Source: Halobellus captivus
Lineage (GTDB): Archaea > Halobacteriota > Halobacteria > Halobacteriales > Haloferacaceae
Reading direction: 5' to 3'
DNA length: 64,000 bases
Assembly (NCBI RefSeq): GCF_007655485.1
Contig: NZ_VJXQ01000006.1
Location: 25,081-89,080 of the forward strand
Positions 1-7,619 of this stretch are shown here, piece by piece. Made by a program: the position numbers and the translations under genes. The notes below the pieces were generated by a model. That model worked only from the letters and a program-made list of their open reading frames with translations. It had not been told where the DNA came from and searched no databases. The stretch's first letter is position 1. Each line of letters starts with the position of its first letter.

Positions 1-1
1 C

Positions 2-550
2 GCCACAGATACTGATGATGCCGCAGACGACGGAAACGGGGACGCCACCGCCGAACACGTTCTCGAAGCCCTCGTCGCGGCGTCGGTCGTCGTCGTCGAC
101 GACGAGCGCCTGGAACCGGAGAACGCGTTCGCGTCCTCGTGGCGCGCGGAGATGGCCTCGTTGGCCGATCGCTCGGACGTCGCTCTCACCGACATCGTGA
201 CCGAGACGGTCGCGAACGCCGATTCGACGCGGGTCGAGGGGAGCGGTTCGGACGTCTTCCTCGTCGTCACCGGCTCCGGCGGATCGACGACGTGGCTCCG
301 CCGACCGGTCGCACTCGCCGAGGTGGGGGCGCTGCGGGCGCTCGCTGAAACCGACGTCCCCGAGAGATTGCGAGCGCAGGCGGCGTACGCGCTGTGTGCG
401 TTCCTCGACACCTGTCCGGAGTGCGGCGACGAACTGGTCGAGAGCAGGCCCGACGACTGCTGCGGACACACGGTCCCCGACCTCGACGGGGAGCCCGCAC
501 CGGTCGTCGCCTGTGAGACCTGCGGCGTCGTGTTTTATCAGTTCGAGTGA
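2..550 (+). CDS. Zinc-ribbon protein, N-terminus outside window
   Basis: The reading frame is open from the left edge, so this is the C-terminal 182 codons of a longer protein. I do not recognise the family. The C-terminal third has a CPEC pair, a CCGH pair and a CETC pair, the spacing expected of a ribbon-type zinc site, and the protein stops a few residues after the last pair. The upstream part is acidic and Ala/Asp/Glu rich with no membrane segment. About 100 bases separate its stop from the sensor kinase on the same strand, which has its own promoter, so the two are probably separate transcripts. A zinc-binding role is inferred from the cysteines only. Confidence 0.7.
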   Translation, partial: ATDTDDAADDGNGDATAEHVLEALVAASVVVVDDERLEPENAFASSWRAEMASLADRSDVALTDIVTETVANADSTRVEGSGSDVFLVVTGSGGSTTWLRRPVALAEVGALRALAETDVPERLRAQAAYALCAFLDTCPECGDELVESRPDDCCGHTVPDLDGEPAPVVACETCGVVFYQFE

Positions 551-604
551 CGGCGCCGCGCTCCACCCGTTTGACTGGGAGAACCCCGGCCTATCCGACG
601 GCCA

Positions 605-613
605 CCGCTTAAG
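605..613 (+). promoter_or_regulatory. TATA box of the sensor kinase gene
   Basis: CGCTTAAGG lies about 40 bases before the kinase ATG. A haloarchaeal TATA box sits about 26 bases before the transcription start, so this predicts a short leader of about 15 nt. Confidence 0.45.
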
Positions 614-651
614 GTGCCCCGACGTGAGTCCGAGACAACGAGCCCATCCGT

Positions 652-3534
652 ATGACTGACTCCGCTGATTCGATCGACGTCCTCCACGTCGACGACGACC
701 CCGCGTTCGGCGATCTGGTGACAACGTTCCTCGAACGCGTCGCCCCCCGACTCACGGTCCGATCGGCCACGACCGTCGAAGACGGACGACGGATCCTCGC
801 CGCGCATAACGTCGACTGCGTCGTCTCCGATTACGATATGCCGGGGCGGAACGGCATCGAGTTCCTCGAAACGGTCCGCGAGACGAATCTGGACCTTCCG
901 TTCATCCTCTACACGGGCAAGGGGTCCGAAGAGATCGCCAGCGATGCGATCTCCGCCGGTGTGACCGATTACCTCCAGAAGGGGACGGGACCCGAGCAGT
1001 ACGAACTCCTCGCGAACCGGATCATCAACGCCGTCGACGCCCGGCAGTCGAACCGGCTGTTGTCGGAGCGAACCCGGCGACTGGAGACGCTCATCGAAAA
1101 TCTCCCGGGAATGGTCTATCGCTGTCGGAACGAACCGGGCTGGCCGATGGAGACCGTCGAAGGCGAGGTCGAATCGCTCACCGGCTTCACCGCTGAAGCG
1201 CTGGAGCGTAACGAGGTGCAGTGGGGGGACGAGATCATCCACCCGGAGGATCGAGACACCGTGTGGTCCTCCGCTCAAGAGGCACTCGCCGCGGATCGAA
1301 GGTTTGAGATCACATACCGAATCTCCACTTCGAACGGACACACTCGGTGGGTGTGGGAACGGGGCCGGGGGGTCTACGAGGGAGACGAGTTGATCGCGCT
1401 CGAGGGGTTCATCACGGACGTCACGGCACAGAAAGAACGTGAGGAGCGTCTGAAGCGGACGACGGCTCGGTTGGAGGCGCTGTTCGAGAACTCGCCGGAT
1501 ATGATCGATATCCACACCGGCGAAGGGACGATCATCGAGGTGAACAAACGGTTCTGTGAGGTGTTCGAACAGTCCGAGGACGAACTGATCGGAAAGAAGG
1601 TGTGGGACGTCGACCGCGACAGCGATCCCCAGAAACTGCGGGAGATCTGGGACGGGATGGACGTCGGCGATCGGTTCGAGATCGAGACCTCCTTCCTGCG
1701 CGCCGACGGCGAGAGCTTCCCGGTGAAAGTCCACCTCACTCGGATCCCCGCGGGCGACGCCGAACGGCGGTTTGTGGCTATTTCTCGGGACATCTCCGAA
1801 CAGATCGAGCACGAGCGATCGCTGCGCCGCTACGAACGGATGGTGAACACGATGCGGGAGGCTGCCTGTATCTACGACGCGGACGGCCGTTTCGAGGTCG
1901 TAAACGAGCGGTTCGCGGAGATCTACGGGACGACTCCCGACGCGCTTGAGGGACAGTCGAGCGCGCTGTTAGACCAGCTCAGAGCGGCCGCCGATGGCGA
2001 TCCCTACCGCGAACTCCTCGACGGCGACCGCGAGGAACTCCGCGGGGAGACTGAACTGTCGTTACCCACCTACGGTCCCACCGTGCTCGAATACCGACTG
2101 GCACCGCTCGTCGTCGACGGTGCGGTCGAAGGCGTCGTCGGCGTGACGCGCGAGGTCACAGAGCGCCGTACGCGCGAACGACAGTTCGATCGGATGCGCG
2201 ATCTCCTCGTTCGAACCGAACACATCGCGGACGTGGGCGGCTGGGAACTCGACCCGGTCACGATGGAGGTGTTCTGGACTGCAAACCTCTATGAGATGTT
2301 CGGCGTGAATCGCGACCGCAACCTCTCGCTGGACGACATCATCGGCGCGCACCACGAGGACGACCGAGCGGTGATCGCCGACGCCATCGAAAATGCGCTC
2401 GACGCTGGCGAGTCGTTCGACGTCGAGGTACGGTTCTCCGAACCGGACGGTGAACGTCGGTGGCTTCGCGTGCAGGGCGTTCCCACGGTGGAGGACGGGA
2501 CGGTCGTGACGCTCCGCGGAGCCGTCCAGGACATCACCGAGCAGAAAGTTCGAGAACGCGAACTCGACCGGGCACGCAGGCAGGCCGACGAACTGTTCCA
2601 CGGGATGAACGACTCCGCGTGGGTCATCGGGCTCGACGAGAGGCTTCGAGCGGTCAACGACGCCGCCGTGGAGGCGCTCGGATACTCCCGCCAGGAACTG
2701 CTCTCGATGAAGCCGCAGGACATCGACGAAGGACTCGAAGGCGGTGATATCTCGCGGCTGATCCAAGAACTACCCGAAGACGTAGTGCAGGTCTTCGAGA
2801 CGGTCCACGAGACGAAAGACGGAGTACGGATCCCGGTCGAAATCAGCTCCAACCTCATTAGCTACGAGGGTGAGAAAGCGGTGTTGAGCATCGCACGCGA
2901 TATCTCCGAACGGAAGGACCGCGAACGACAGCTCGCGGAGTTCGCCTCCGTCGTGAGCCACGACCTCCGCAACCCGCTCAACGTCGCTCAAGGACGTCTG
3001 GAACTCGCCCGCGAGGAGTACGATAGCGAGCATCTCGACACCGTCGCGCGGACGCACGATCGAATGAACGCGCTGATCGACGACCTGCTGACGCTCGCAC
3101 GGAAGGGGAAATGGGGAACTTCGCGTGACCCGATCGATTTGGCCAGCTTCGCCGCGACCTGTTGGCGAAACGTGGCCACTGCGAACGCGACGGTCGAGAT
3201 ACGGATCGACGGGACGGTTCGAGGGGATCCGACCCGCCTCCAGCAACTCTTCGAGAACCTGTTCCGGAACGCGGTCGAACACGGCGGGCCGGACGTGACC
3301 GTCACGGTCGGATCGATGGACGACGGCTTCTACGTCGCCGACGATGGTTCCGGTATCCCTGCCGAACACCGGTCTGACGTGTTCGAGATGGGCTACTCGA
3401 CCGCCGAGAGCGGAACGGGTTTCGGTCTGAATATCGTCGCCAAGGTCGCCGACGAACACGACTGGACCGTCTCCGTCACCGAGAGCGAGTCGGGCGGTGC
3501 CCGGTTCGAGGTCCGAGGCGTCGTTTTCGAGTGA
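652..3534 (+). CDS. Receiver / five-PAS sensor histidine kinase
   Basis: Cytosolic hybrid sensor of 960 residues. An N-terminal receiver (about 8-125) has the acidic pocket DDD near 14-16, the phospho-acceptor Asp60 (VVSDYDMPG) and the conserved Lys90 (LYTGKG). Five PAS/PAC units follow at about 140-265, 270-390, 395-505, 515-640 and 645-760, each closing on a DIS/DVT-type linker. The dimerisation domain carries His770 (SHDLRNP), then an HATPase with an N box (NLFRNAVEHG) and a glycine lid (GTGFGLNIV). There is no transmembrane segment, so the input is intracellular: redox, light, a ligand or another kinase. No cognate regulator is adjacent. The end of the gene overlaps a duplicated motif that recurs downstream. 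Confidence 0.95.
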   Translation: MTDSADSIDVLHVDDDPAFGDLVTTFLERVAPRLTVRSATTVEDGRRILAAHNVDCVVSDYDMPGRNGIEFLETVRETNLDLPFILYTGKGSEEIASDAISAGVTDYLQKGTGPEQYELLANRIINAVDARQSNRLLSERTRRLETLIENLPGMVYRCRNEPGWPMETVEGEVESLTGFTAEALERNEVQWGDEIIHPEDRDTVWSSAQEALAADRRFEITYRISTSNGHTRWVWERGRGVYEGDELIALEGFITDVTAQKEREERLKRTTARLEALFENSPDMIDIHTGEGTIIEVNKRFCEVFEQSEDELIGKKVWDVDRDSDPQKLREIWDGMDVGDRFEIETSFLRADGESFPVKVHLTRIPAGDAERRFVAISRDISEQIEHERSLRRYERMVNTMREAACIYDADGRFEVVNERFAEIYGTTPDALEGQSSALLDQLRAAADGDPYRELLDGDREELRGETELSLPTYGPTVLEYRLAPLVVDGAVEGVVGVTREVTERRTRERQFDRMRDLLVRTEHIADVGGWELDPVTMEVFWTANLYEMFGVNRDRNLSLDDIIGAHHEDDRAVIADAIENALDAGESFDVEVRFSEPDGERRWLRVQGVPTVEDGTVVTLRGAVQDITEQKVRERELDRARRQADELFHGMNDSAWVIGLDERLRAVNDAAVEALGYSRQELLSMKPQDIDEGLEGGDISRLIQELPEDVVQVFETVHETKDGVRIPVEISSNLISYEGEKAVLSIARDISERKDRERQLAEFASVVSHDLRNPLNVAQGRLELAREEYDSEHLDTVARTHDRMNALIDDLLTLARKGKWGTSRDPIDLASFAATCWRNVATANATVEIRIDGTVRGDPTRLQQLFENLFRNAVEHGGPDVTVTVGSMDDGFYVADDGSGIPAEHRSDVFEMGYSTAESGTGFGLNIVAKVADEHDWTVSVTESESGGARFEVRGVVFE

Positions 3535-3581
3535 GGGCACAGACCTCGTTTTCGAGTGTGGATTCGAGGCGTCGTTTTCGA
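3514..3581 (+). repeat. Gene-end duplication after the sensor kinase
   Basis: The 17 bp CGAGGCGTCGTTTTCGA occurs at 3514-3530, inside the last kinase codons, and again at 3565-3581. The 13 bp TCGTTTTCGAGTG at 3521-3533, which includes part of the stop codon, is repeated at 3546-3558. This looks like local duplication of the gene end. Confidence 0.8.
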
Positions 3582-3665
3582 ACGGCGAAAGAGAGTTCCG
3601 CGTTCGGAGGGATACAGACCGGTTCTCGGCTTCTCCGGGCAGCGGCGCACGAGCGGTATACCGCG

Positions 3666-4109
3666 CTACGTCGAACGCTCCGCGGTTGTATCGTACCGTT
3701 TCACCAGCACGCGGAGCCACCAGAACTTCAGCCCGATCGAGGCGATCGTTCCGACGATGGCCCCGAGCGGCCGCCGTCGATACGCGGCGTACAGTGCGTA
3801 GCAGAACCCGAACGCGCCCGCCGCGTTGCAGACGTTCGGGTAGTCGAGGCCGACCGTCGGGCGGTCTTCGTCTCGAATCCACCAGCGCTCTGCGAGGACC
3901 GCGCGCGTCATCCACGCATCGTCGCTTTCGGGCGGATTGAACAGGATCGGATTTATGACTAGCCAGACGACTGTCGCGAGTAGCAGCCGCCAGTTTCGAC
4001 GGTAGAGTGCGTAGACGAGAAGCGGGCCCGTGGGTACGCGTGACCAGCCGCTCTTCGGATTCGAGTGTCGTTTCCAGAGGGTCGTTTCAGCACGCTCACG
4101 GAGAGACAT
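3666..4109 (-). CDS. Small haloarchaeal membrane protein (DUF6653-like)
   Basis: 147 residues starting MSLRERAETT. A longer in-frame extension runs upstream but has no typical start context, so I chose the ATG at 4109. One hydrophobic segment lies near residues 25-50 (LLLATVVWLVINPILFN) and one or two near 105-135 (FGFCYALYAAYRRRPLGAIVG). A conserved-looking Trp/Asp-rich stretch (DDAWMTRAVLAERWW) lies between. From memory this resembles the haloarchaeal DUF6653 family, which has no known function; the family name is unverified. It converges on the sensor kinase and diverges from a start-less winged-helix remnant. Confidence 0.7.
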   Translation of the reverse strand: MSLRERAETTLWKRHSNPKSGWSRVPTGPLLVYALYRRNWRLLLATVVWLVINPILFNPPESDDAWMTRAVLAERWWIRDEDRPTVGLDYPNVCNAAGAFGFCYALYAAYRRRPLGAIVGTIASIGLKFWWLRVLVKRYDTTAERST

Positions 4110-4190
4110 AGGTGTCCTTGGGAGTTTGGACGGATATAGGTCGGTGCCCACACAATCAAAGCGCTGAGGACTGTGCCCCATCGTTCTTGA

Positions 4191-4484
4191 GAGGGCAACG
4201 TAGCCTTCCAGCGTAGGACCACGGGCGATTCGAGGCGGTACGCCGTCCTCTATTACCTCTGGGATCGGGAGGAAGTCGCTCGCAAGGAACTGGCCAGCGC
4301 GATCGACGATCCGCAGTTCGACCTCACGCACCACTTGGGGAAACTCGTCGAAGCTGGCCTCGTTGCTCGAACCGGTGCCCCCGAAGACCAGGATAGTCGG
4401 CAGACGTTCTACCGAATCACGCACCTCGGCCGCCAGGAAGTCACATCCGACATCGAAAATATCACCGGCTCTAACCCCCAGTAA
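4191..4484 (+). pseudogene. Winged-helix regulator remnant without a start codon
   Basis: From an in-frame TGA at 4188 to the TAA at 4482 the frame reads like a haloarchaeal winged-helix regulator: RRYAVLYYLWDREEVARKEL, a helix pair ending HHLGKLVEAGLV, then a wing (RQTFYRITHLGRQEV). There is no ATG or GTG between the TGA and the start of the domain, and the usual lead-in before RRYAVLYYL is missing. I read it as the C-terminal part of a decayed or truncated regulator; the family resemblance (DUF7344/ArsR-like) is from memory. A non-canonical start or an upstream frameshift could still make it a live gene. It lies just before the tRNA-Arg locus with its tRNA-end duplicate. Confidence 0.6.
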
Positions 4485-4546
4485 GCGGCGTTTGACAACG
4501 CCGATATTCGAGACGATACCGGTTCATCAAACGCACATTCCACAAA

Positions 4547-4627
4547 ACGGACCCGACGGGAGTCACGTGAGCGTCAGCGAACGTGACTACGTCGGGGGAG
4601 TGAGCGAAGCGAACGGACCCGACGGGA
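4547..4627. repeat. Partial duplicate of the tRNA-Arg 3' end
   Basis: ACGGACCCGACGGGA at 4547-4561 is repeated exactly at 4613-4627, where it is the discriminator, acceptor 3' strand and T-stem 3' strand of tRNA-Arg on the minus strand. The match stops one base into the T-loop. Between the copies lies an inverted repeat, GTCACGT (4562-4568) and ACGTGAC (4581-4587). Confidence 0.85.
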
Positions 4628-4686
4628 TTTGAACCCGCGACATCCTGGTCCGGAACCAGGGACTCTGTCCACTGAGCTACGGGCCC
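4614..4686 (-). tRNA. tRNA-Arg (CCG anticodon)
   Basis: The minus strand folds as a full 73-nt cloverleaf: acceptor GGGCCCG with CGGGTCC (one G-U pair), D-stem GCTC with GAGT, anticodon stem CCTGG with CCAGG around the loop TTCCGGA, and T-stem GCGGG with CCCGT around TTCAAAT. Anticodon positions 34-36 are CCG, reading the Arg codon CGG. CCA is not encoded, as usual in haloarchaea. There is no intron. A 15-bp partial copy of its 3' end lies 66 bp further along in the direction of transcription. Confidence 0.97.
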
Positions 4687-4753
4687 TCGACGCCTCGTAG
4701 ACCTGCCGGTGATAAAACGATTGTGAACAGAATACAAGAGAAAACCGCCCGTT

Positions 4754-5341
4754 TCAGGGCGCTTCGCCGGTCTCGATCGTGAAGTCCGCGCGGGGGTAGG
4801 CAACGCACGTGAGCGTGTAGCCCTCGTCGAGTTCGGTGTCGTCGAGCATCTGCTGGTTGTCGTGGACGACGTAGTCCTCGGAGTTCCCGCCGGAGGTAAT
4901 CTGCCCCGCACAGGAGACACACTGCCCCTCGCGACAGGCGTACGGAAGGTCCCAGCCGTTATCTTCGCCCTGTTCGAGGACGGTCCGGTTGTTCGCGAGT
5001 TCGATCGTCTCGCCCTGTTTCACGAACTCGACGTCGAAGTACTCGATCTCGTCCTCGGGGATGTCGGCGGGACTCGGTTCGGCGTCGTCGCCGCCTTCTT
5101 CGAGTTCAGCGCCCTCCTCGCCGCCAGCGACCGCTCCCGCGGCGACGCCGCCGCCACCGATAGAGCGGTTCATCGGTTCGGGGAAATCCGTTTCCGGGAC
5201 GGTGCGTGCCCGACGTTCGAGCACCTCCTGGGAGATGTCTCCGGTGGGGGCCCAGCCGGTGCCACGGGCGTAGTGAAGCGACACCGCCAGAAGCGTGAGG
5301 GCCACCCCGAGACCCAGCCCCACGAAATTGATTTCGACCAT
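4754..5341 (-). CDS. Membrane-anchored plant-type [2Fe-2S] ferredoxin
   Basis: 195 residues. The N-terminus (residues 4-24, INFVGLGLGVALTLLAVSLHY) is a single membrane anchor. It is followed by an acidic Gly/Ala linker (about 60-95) and a C-terminal ferredoxin fold. The cluster motif CREGQCVSC gives three ligands and the fourth Cys is in LTCVAYP, the pattern of plant/halobacterial ferredoxins. The anchored, low-complexity-linked form differs from the soluble halobacterial ferredoxin and suggests electron transfer at the membrane. No partner reductase is adjacent. It is transcribed away from 6-phosphogluconate dehydrogenase, with a hairpin element between the two genes. Confidence 0.92.
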   Translation of the reverse strand: MVEINFVGLGLGVALTLLAVSLHYARGTGWAPTGDISQEVLERRARTVPETDFPEPMNRSIGGGGVAAGAVAGGEEGAELEEGGDDAEPSPADIPEDEIEYFDVEFVKQGETIELANNRTVLEQGEDNGWDLPYACREGQCVSCAGQITSGGNSEDYVVHDNQQMLDDTELDEGYTLTCVAYPRADFTIETGEAP

Positions 5342-5440
5342 TAGCGGCGGCTACGGAGTCGGGGGTTAAGGAAATTGTGATTGCCGCGGCAGTACGAAGG
5401 TTCAGCGGTCGATTGTGGCGTCAGTGCGGCGAAGACGATT

Positions 5441-5566
5441 CCGGAAGCCCCCGCGGCGCTCGCTGCCTGCGACTCGCCGCGCTCCTCGTCGCTCGCTCTG
5501 CTCGCTCCTGCGGTGCTTACTTCGCCTCGGCTACCGAGCGCCGCGGCCCCTTCCAGTCCCATCCGG
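5441..5566 (-). other. GC-rich hairpin element between fdx and gnd
   Basis: The 310-base gap at 5342-5651 holds no supportable gene. It contains a perfect 12-bp inverted repeat, CCGCGGCGCTCG (5451-5462) and CGAGCGCCGCGG (5535-5546), inside an outer CCGGA (5441-5445) and TCCGG (5562-5566). On the minus strand the two stems are separated on one side by GGGACTGGAAGGGG. From memory, similar GGGACTGRAAGGGGC-type elements are scattered in other haloarchaeal genomes; this is unverified. It could be a structured RNA, a REP-like element or part of the 3' end of gnd mRNA. Confidence 0.5.
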
Positions 5567-5651
5567 AGTGGTTGTGCGGTCGTTGTCGTCGGAGCAACGA
5601 GTCGTCGTCGACGGTGTTGGGCGTAGCCCTCACCGCGGGTGGCTGTGTGGG

Positions 5652-6554
5652 CTATTCGTCGCGGCGTTCGACCTCGTGACGGCCGAAACCGTAACGCAGG
5701 CGGTTGGCCAGCCGTCGACCGAAGCGGCCGTCGTCGGCTCGGCTGCCGAACCGCTCGGCGAGCGCCTGATAGATGAGCGGCACCGGTACCTCCTGTTCGA
5801 GTGCCTCCTGGACGGTCCAGGTTCCCGTCGATCCGCCGGAGACGTGATCGGCGACGTCGCCCAGTTCGTTGCCCTCCTCGCGGAAGGCCTCCTCGCAGAG
5901 TTCGAGCAGCCACGAGCGGATGACCGCGCCGTTGTTCCACGTGCGCGCGACGGATTCGAGATCCAGGTCGTAGCGACCGTTCGCGAGAAGTTCGAAGCCC
6001 TCACCGTAGGCCTGCATCAGCGCGTACTCGACGCCGTTGTGGATCATCTTCACGTAGTGACCCGAGCCGCTGGGGCCCATCCGGTCGTGGCCCGCCGATC
6101 CCGTGGCGACGGCGTCGAAGACGGGCGTCATCGTCTCGTAGGCCCACTTCGGGCCGCCGATCATCAGCGAGAAGCCCAGCTCCGCGCCCGCGGGGCCGCC
6201 GGATGTGCCGCAGTCGAGGTACGCCGCGTCCGTCGCGTCGGCCCGCCGGACCGAGGCCTCGAAGTGGGAGTTGCCGCCGTCGACGACGACGTCGTCGGGA
6301 CCGAGATGCGGTTTGAGTTCCTCCAACGTCACGTCGACTGCCTCGCCAGCGGGCACCATCAGCCAAATCCGCTTGTCGGCACCGAGTCGCTCGACGAAGT
6401 CGTCGAGGTCCGCTGCGGGCGTCGCCCCCGCGTCCGCGGCGGTCGCGACCGCCTCCGCATCGAGATCGAACGCTACCACGTCGTGTCCGGCGTCGAACAC
6501 GCGGTCGACGACGATCTGTCCCATCCGGCCGAGGCCGATGACGCCCAGTTGCAT
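5652..6554 (-). CDS. gnd: 6-phosphogluconate dehydrogenase, short form
   Basis: 300 residues, the short decarboxylating form (the classical enzyme is about 470). It oxidises 6-phosphogluconate to ribulose 5-phosphate and CO2, as in the oxidative pentose phosphate route known in Haloferax. The N-terminal Rossmann fold has GLGRMG at 7-12. The substrate region has the DGGNS motif near 92-96, SGGPAGAELG near 120-129, and the catalytic Lys and following helix (VKMIHNGVEYALMQAYGEG). The start at 6554 gives an N-terminus beginning directly at the beta strand. The neighbour upstream on the same strand is an unrelated ATP-grasp gene 86 bases away. Confidence 0.95.
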   Translation of the reverse strand: MQLGVIGLGRMGQIVVDRVFDAGHDVVAFDLDAEAVATAADAGATPAADLDDFVERLGADKRIWLMVPAGEAVDVTLEELKPHLGPDDVVVDGGNSHFEASVRRADATDAAYLDCGTSGGPAGAELGFSLMIGGPKWAYETMTPVFDAVATGSAGHDRMGPSGSGHYVKMIHNGVEYALMQAYGEGFELLANGRYDLDLESVARTWNNGAVIRSWLLELCEEAFREEGNELGDVADHVSGGSTGTWTVQEALEQEVPVPLIYQALAERFGSRADDGRFGRRLANRLRYGFGRHEVERRDE

Positions 6555-6640
6555 ATCTCGAACTCCTCGGCGGAGGTGGTAGTGATTGTGGTTTCGTGGC
6601 GAGACGGGCGGTTCAACCGCCTCGACCGACGGTGAGACGG

Positions 6641-7558
6641 CTACAAACGGTCGAGAAGTGCGTCTGCCAGCCGTCCTCCGGCGTCGTCATCGACCCGGAA
6701 GAACAGCTCCGGTTCGATCAGTTCGACTTCCAGCAGTTCGAACTCTGTCGCGTCGGACCCGTCGCTGTCCGTTCCGATTTTCGACCCGCGTTCTTCCCTC
6801 GTGATGCCGTCGACCCGCGCGTACAGCGGAACCGGCCCGTCCAGTTCGTTCGTCACCGCGTCGACGACGTCGGCGGCCTGGTCTCGAAGCGACGCTCCCG
6901 GCGTCTCGGCATCGACGCTGCCGCCGTGGTCCTCTTGAACGCGGAAATCGCCCGCTTTCGGCCGCTTGACGACACCGTGACTGTACGCGCCGTCGAAGAA
7001 CACCAGCGACCATTCGCCGTCCGTGATCCCGTCGGCGAACTGTTGGATGAGGACGTCGCGCTCGCCGAGCAGATTGTCGAGCCACGCCTGCTCGTCGGCC
7101 GCATCCGTGCGGGCGATTCGTTTCGTCCGAAACGCGCCCGCGCTCACCGCGGGCTTGGCGACGACTTCGTCCCAGCCGCGTTCCGCGAAGACCTCCGCGA
7201 GAGCGACGTCATCGCCCCGCTCGACGTACTCCGTCGGCAGCGTCGAGACACCGCGGGCGTCCAAGTCTCGAAGGTAGAACTTGTGGCGGTTCCACCGCAC
7301 CGTCTCGGGCGCGTTCAGCACCGTCGTCGACGCCGCATCGAGTCGGTCGACCCACGCCGCGAACTCGTCGGGACGACGGTAGTAATCCCAGATCGATCTG
7401 ATCACGACCGCGTCGAACCGGCCCCACTCCACGGATTTGTCGGACCAGACGACGGGGACCGCGGTTACGCCGCGTTCGCGCAGCGCGGCCAGGAACGAAG
7501 CGTCGTCGTCGACGAGGTCGGGCATATCGGCGGCGGTCGCCAGCGCGATAGTTGTCAC
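6641..7558 (-). CDS. ATP-grasp (RimK / glutathione-synthetase-like) enzyme
   Basis: 305 residues with a GTG start (VTTIALATAAD). The frame runs further upstream but overlaps the divergent aminopeptidase promoter. The N-terminal domain is preATP-grasp-like (WGRFDAVVIRSIWDYYRRPDEF). The nucleotide-binding part shows a Lys in VVAKPAVSAGA, an acidic end to the hinge (DVLIQQFADGI), GEWSLVFFDGAYSHGVVKRP, and a C-terminal metal-binding Glu region (FELLEVELIEPELFF). This pattern fits ATP-grasp ligases of the RimK/GshB type; the substrate is unknown. It is divergent from the M29 aminopeptidase with about 60 bases between starts, so the promoters share that gap. Confidence 0.85.
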   Translation of the reverse strand: MTTIALATAADMPDLVDDDASFLAALRERGVTAVPVVWSDKSVEWGRFDAVVIRSIWDYYRRPDEFAAWVDRLDAASTTVLNAPETVRWNRHKFYLRDLDARGVSTLPTEYVERGDDVALAEVFAERGWDEVVAKPAVSAGAFRTKRIARTDAADEQAWLDNLLGERDVLIQQFADGITDGEWSLVFFDGAYSHGVVKRPKAGDFRVQEDHGGSVDAETPGASLRDQAADVVDAVTNELDGPVPLYARVDGITREERGSKIGTDSDGSDATEFELLEVELIEPELFFRVDDDAGGRLADALLDRL

Positions 7559-7619
7559 GTTCGAGGCTCGGCCACGTCGGGCGATAAGCGTTTTTGACCG
7601 CGCCCGTCGAGTGGCTCGT

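Noticed and set aside
538..1812. Long minus-strand frame opposite the sensor kinase
   Set aside because: Antisense to the PAS domains with shadow composition and no recognisable motif.
5415..6635. Long plus-strand open frame over gnd and the upstream hairpin
   Set aside because: It is the antisense shadow of gnd in high-GC DNA; no domain or acidic haloarchaeal composition.
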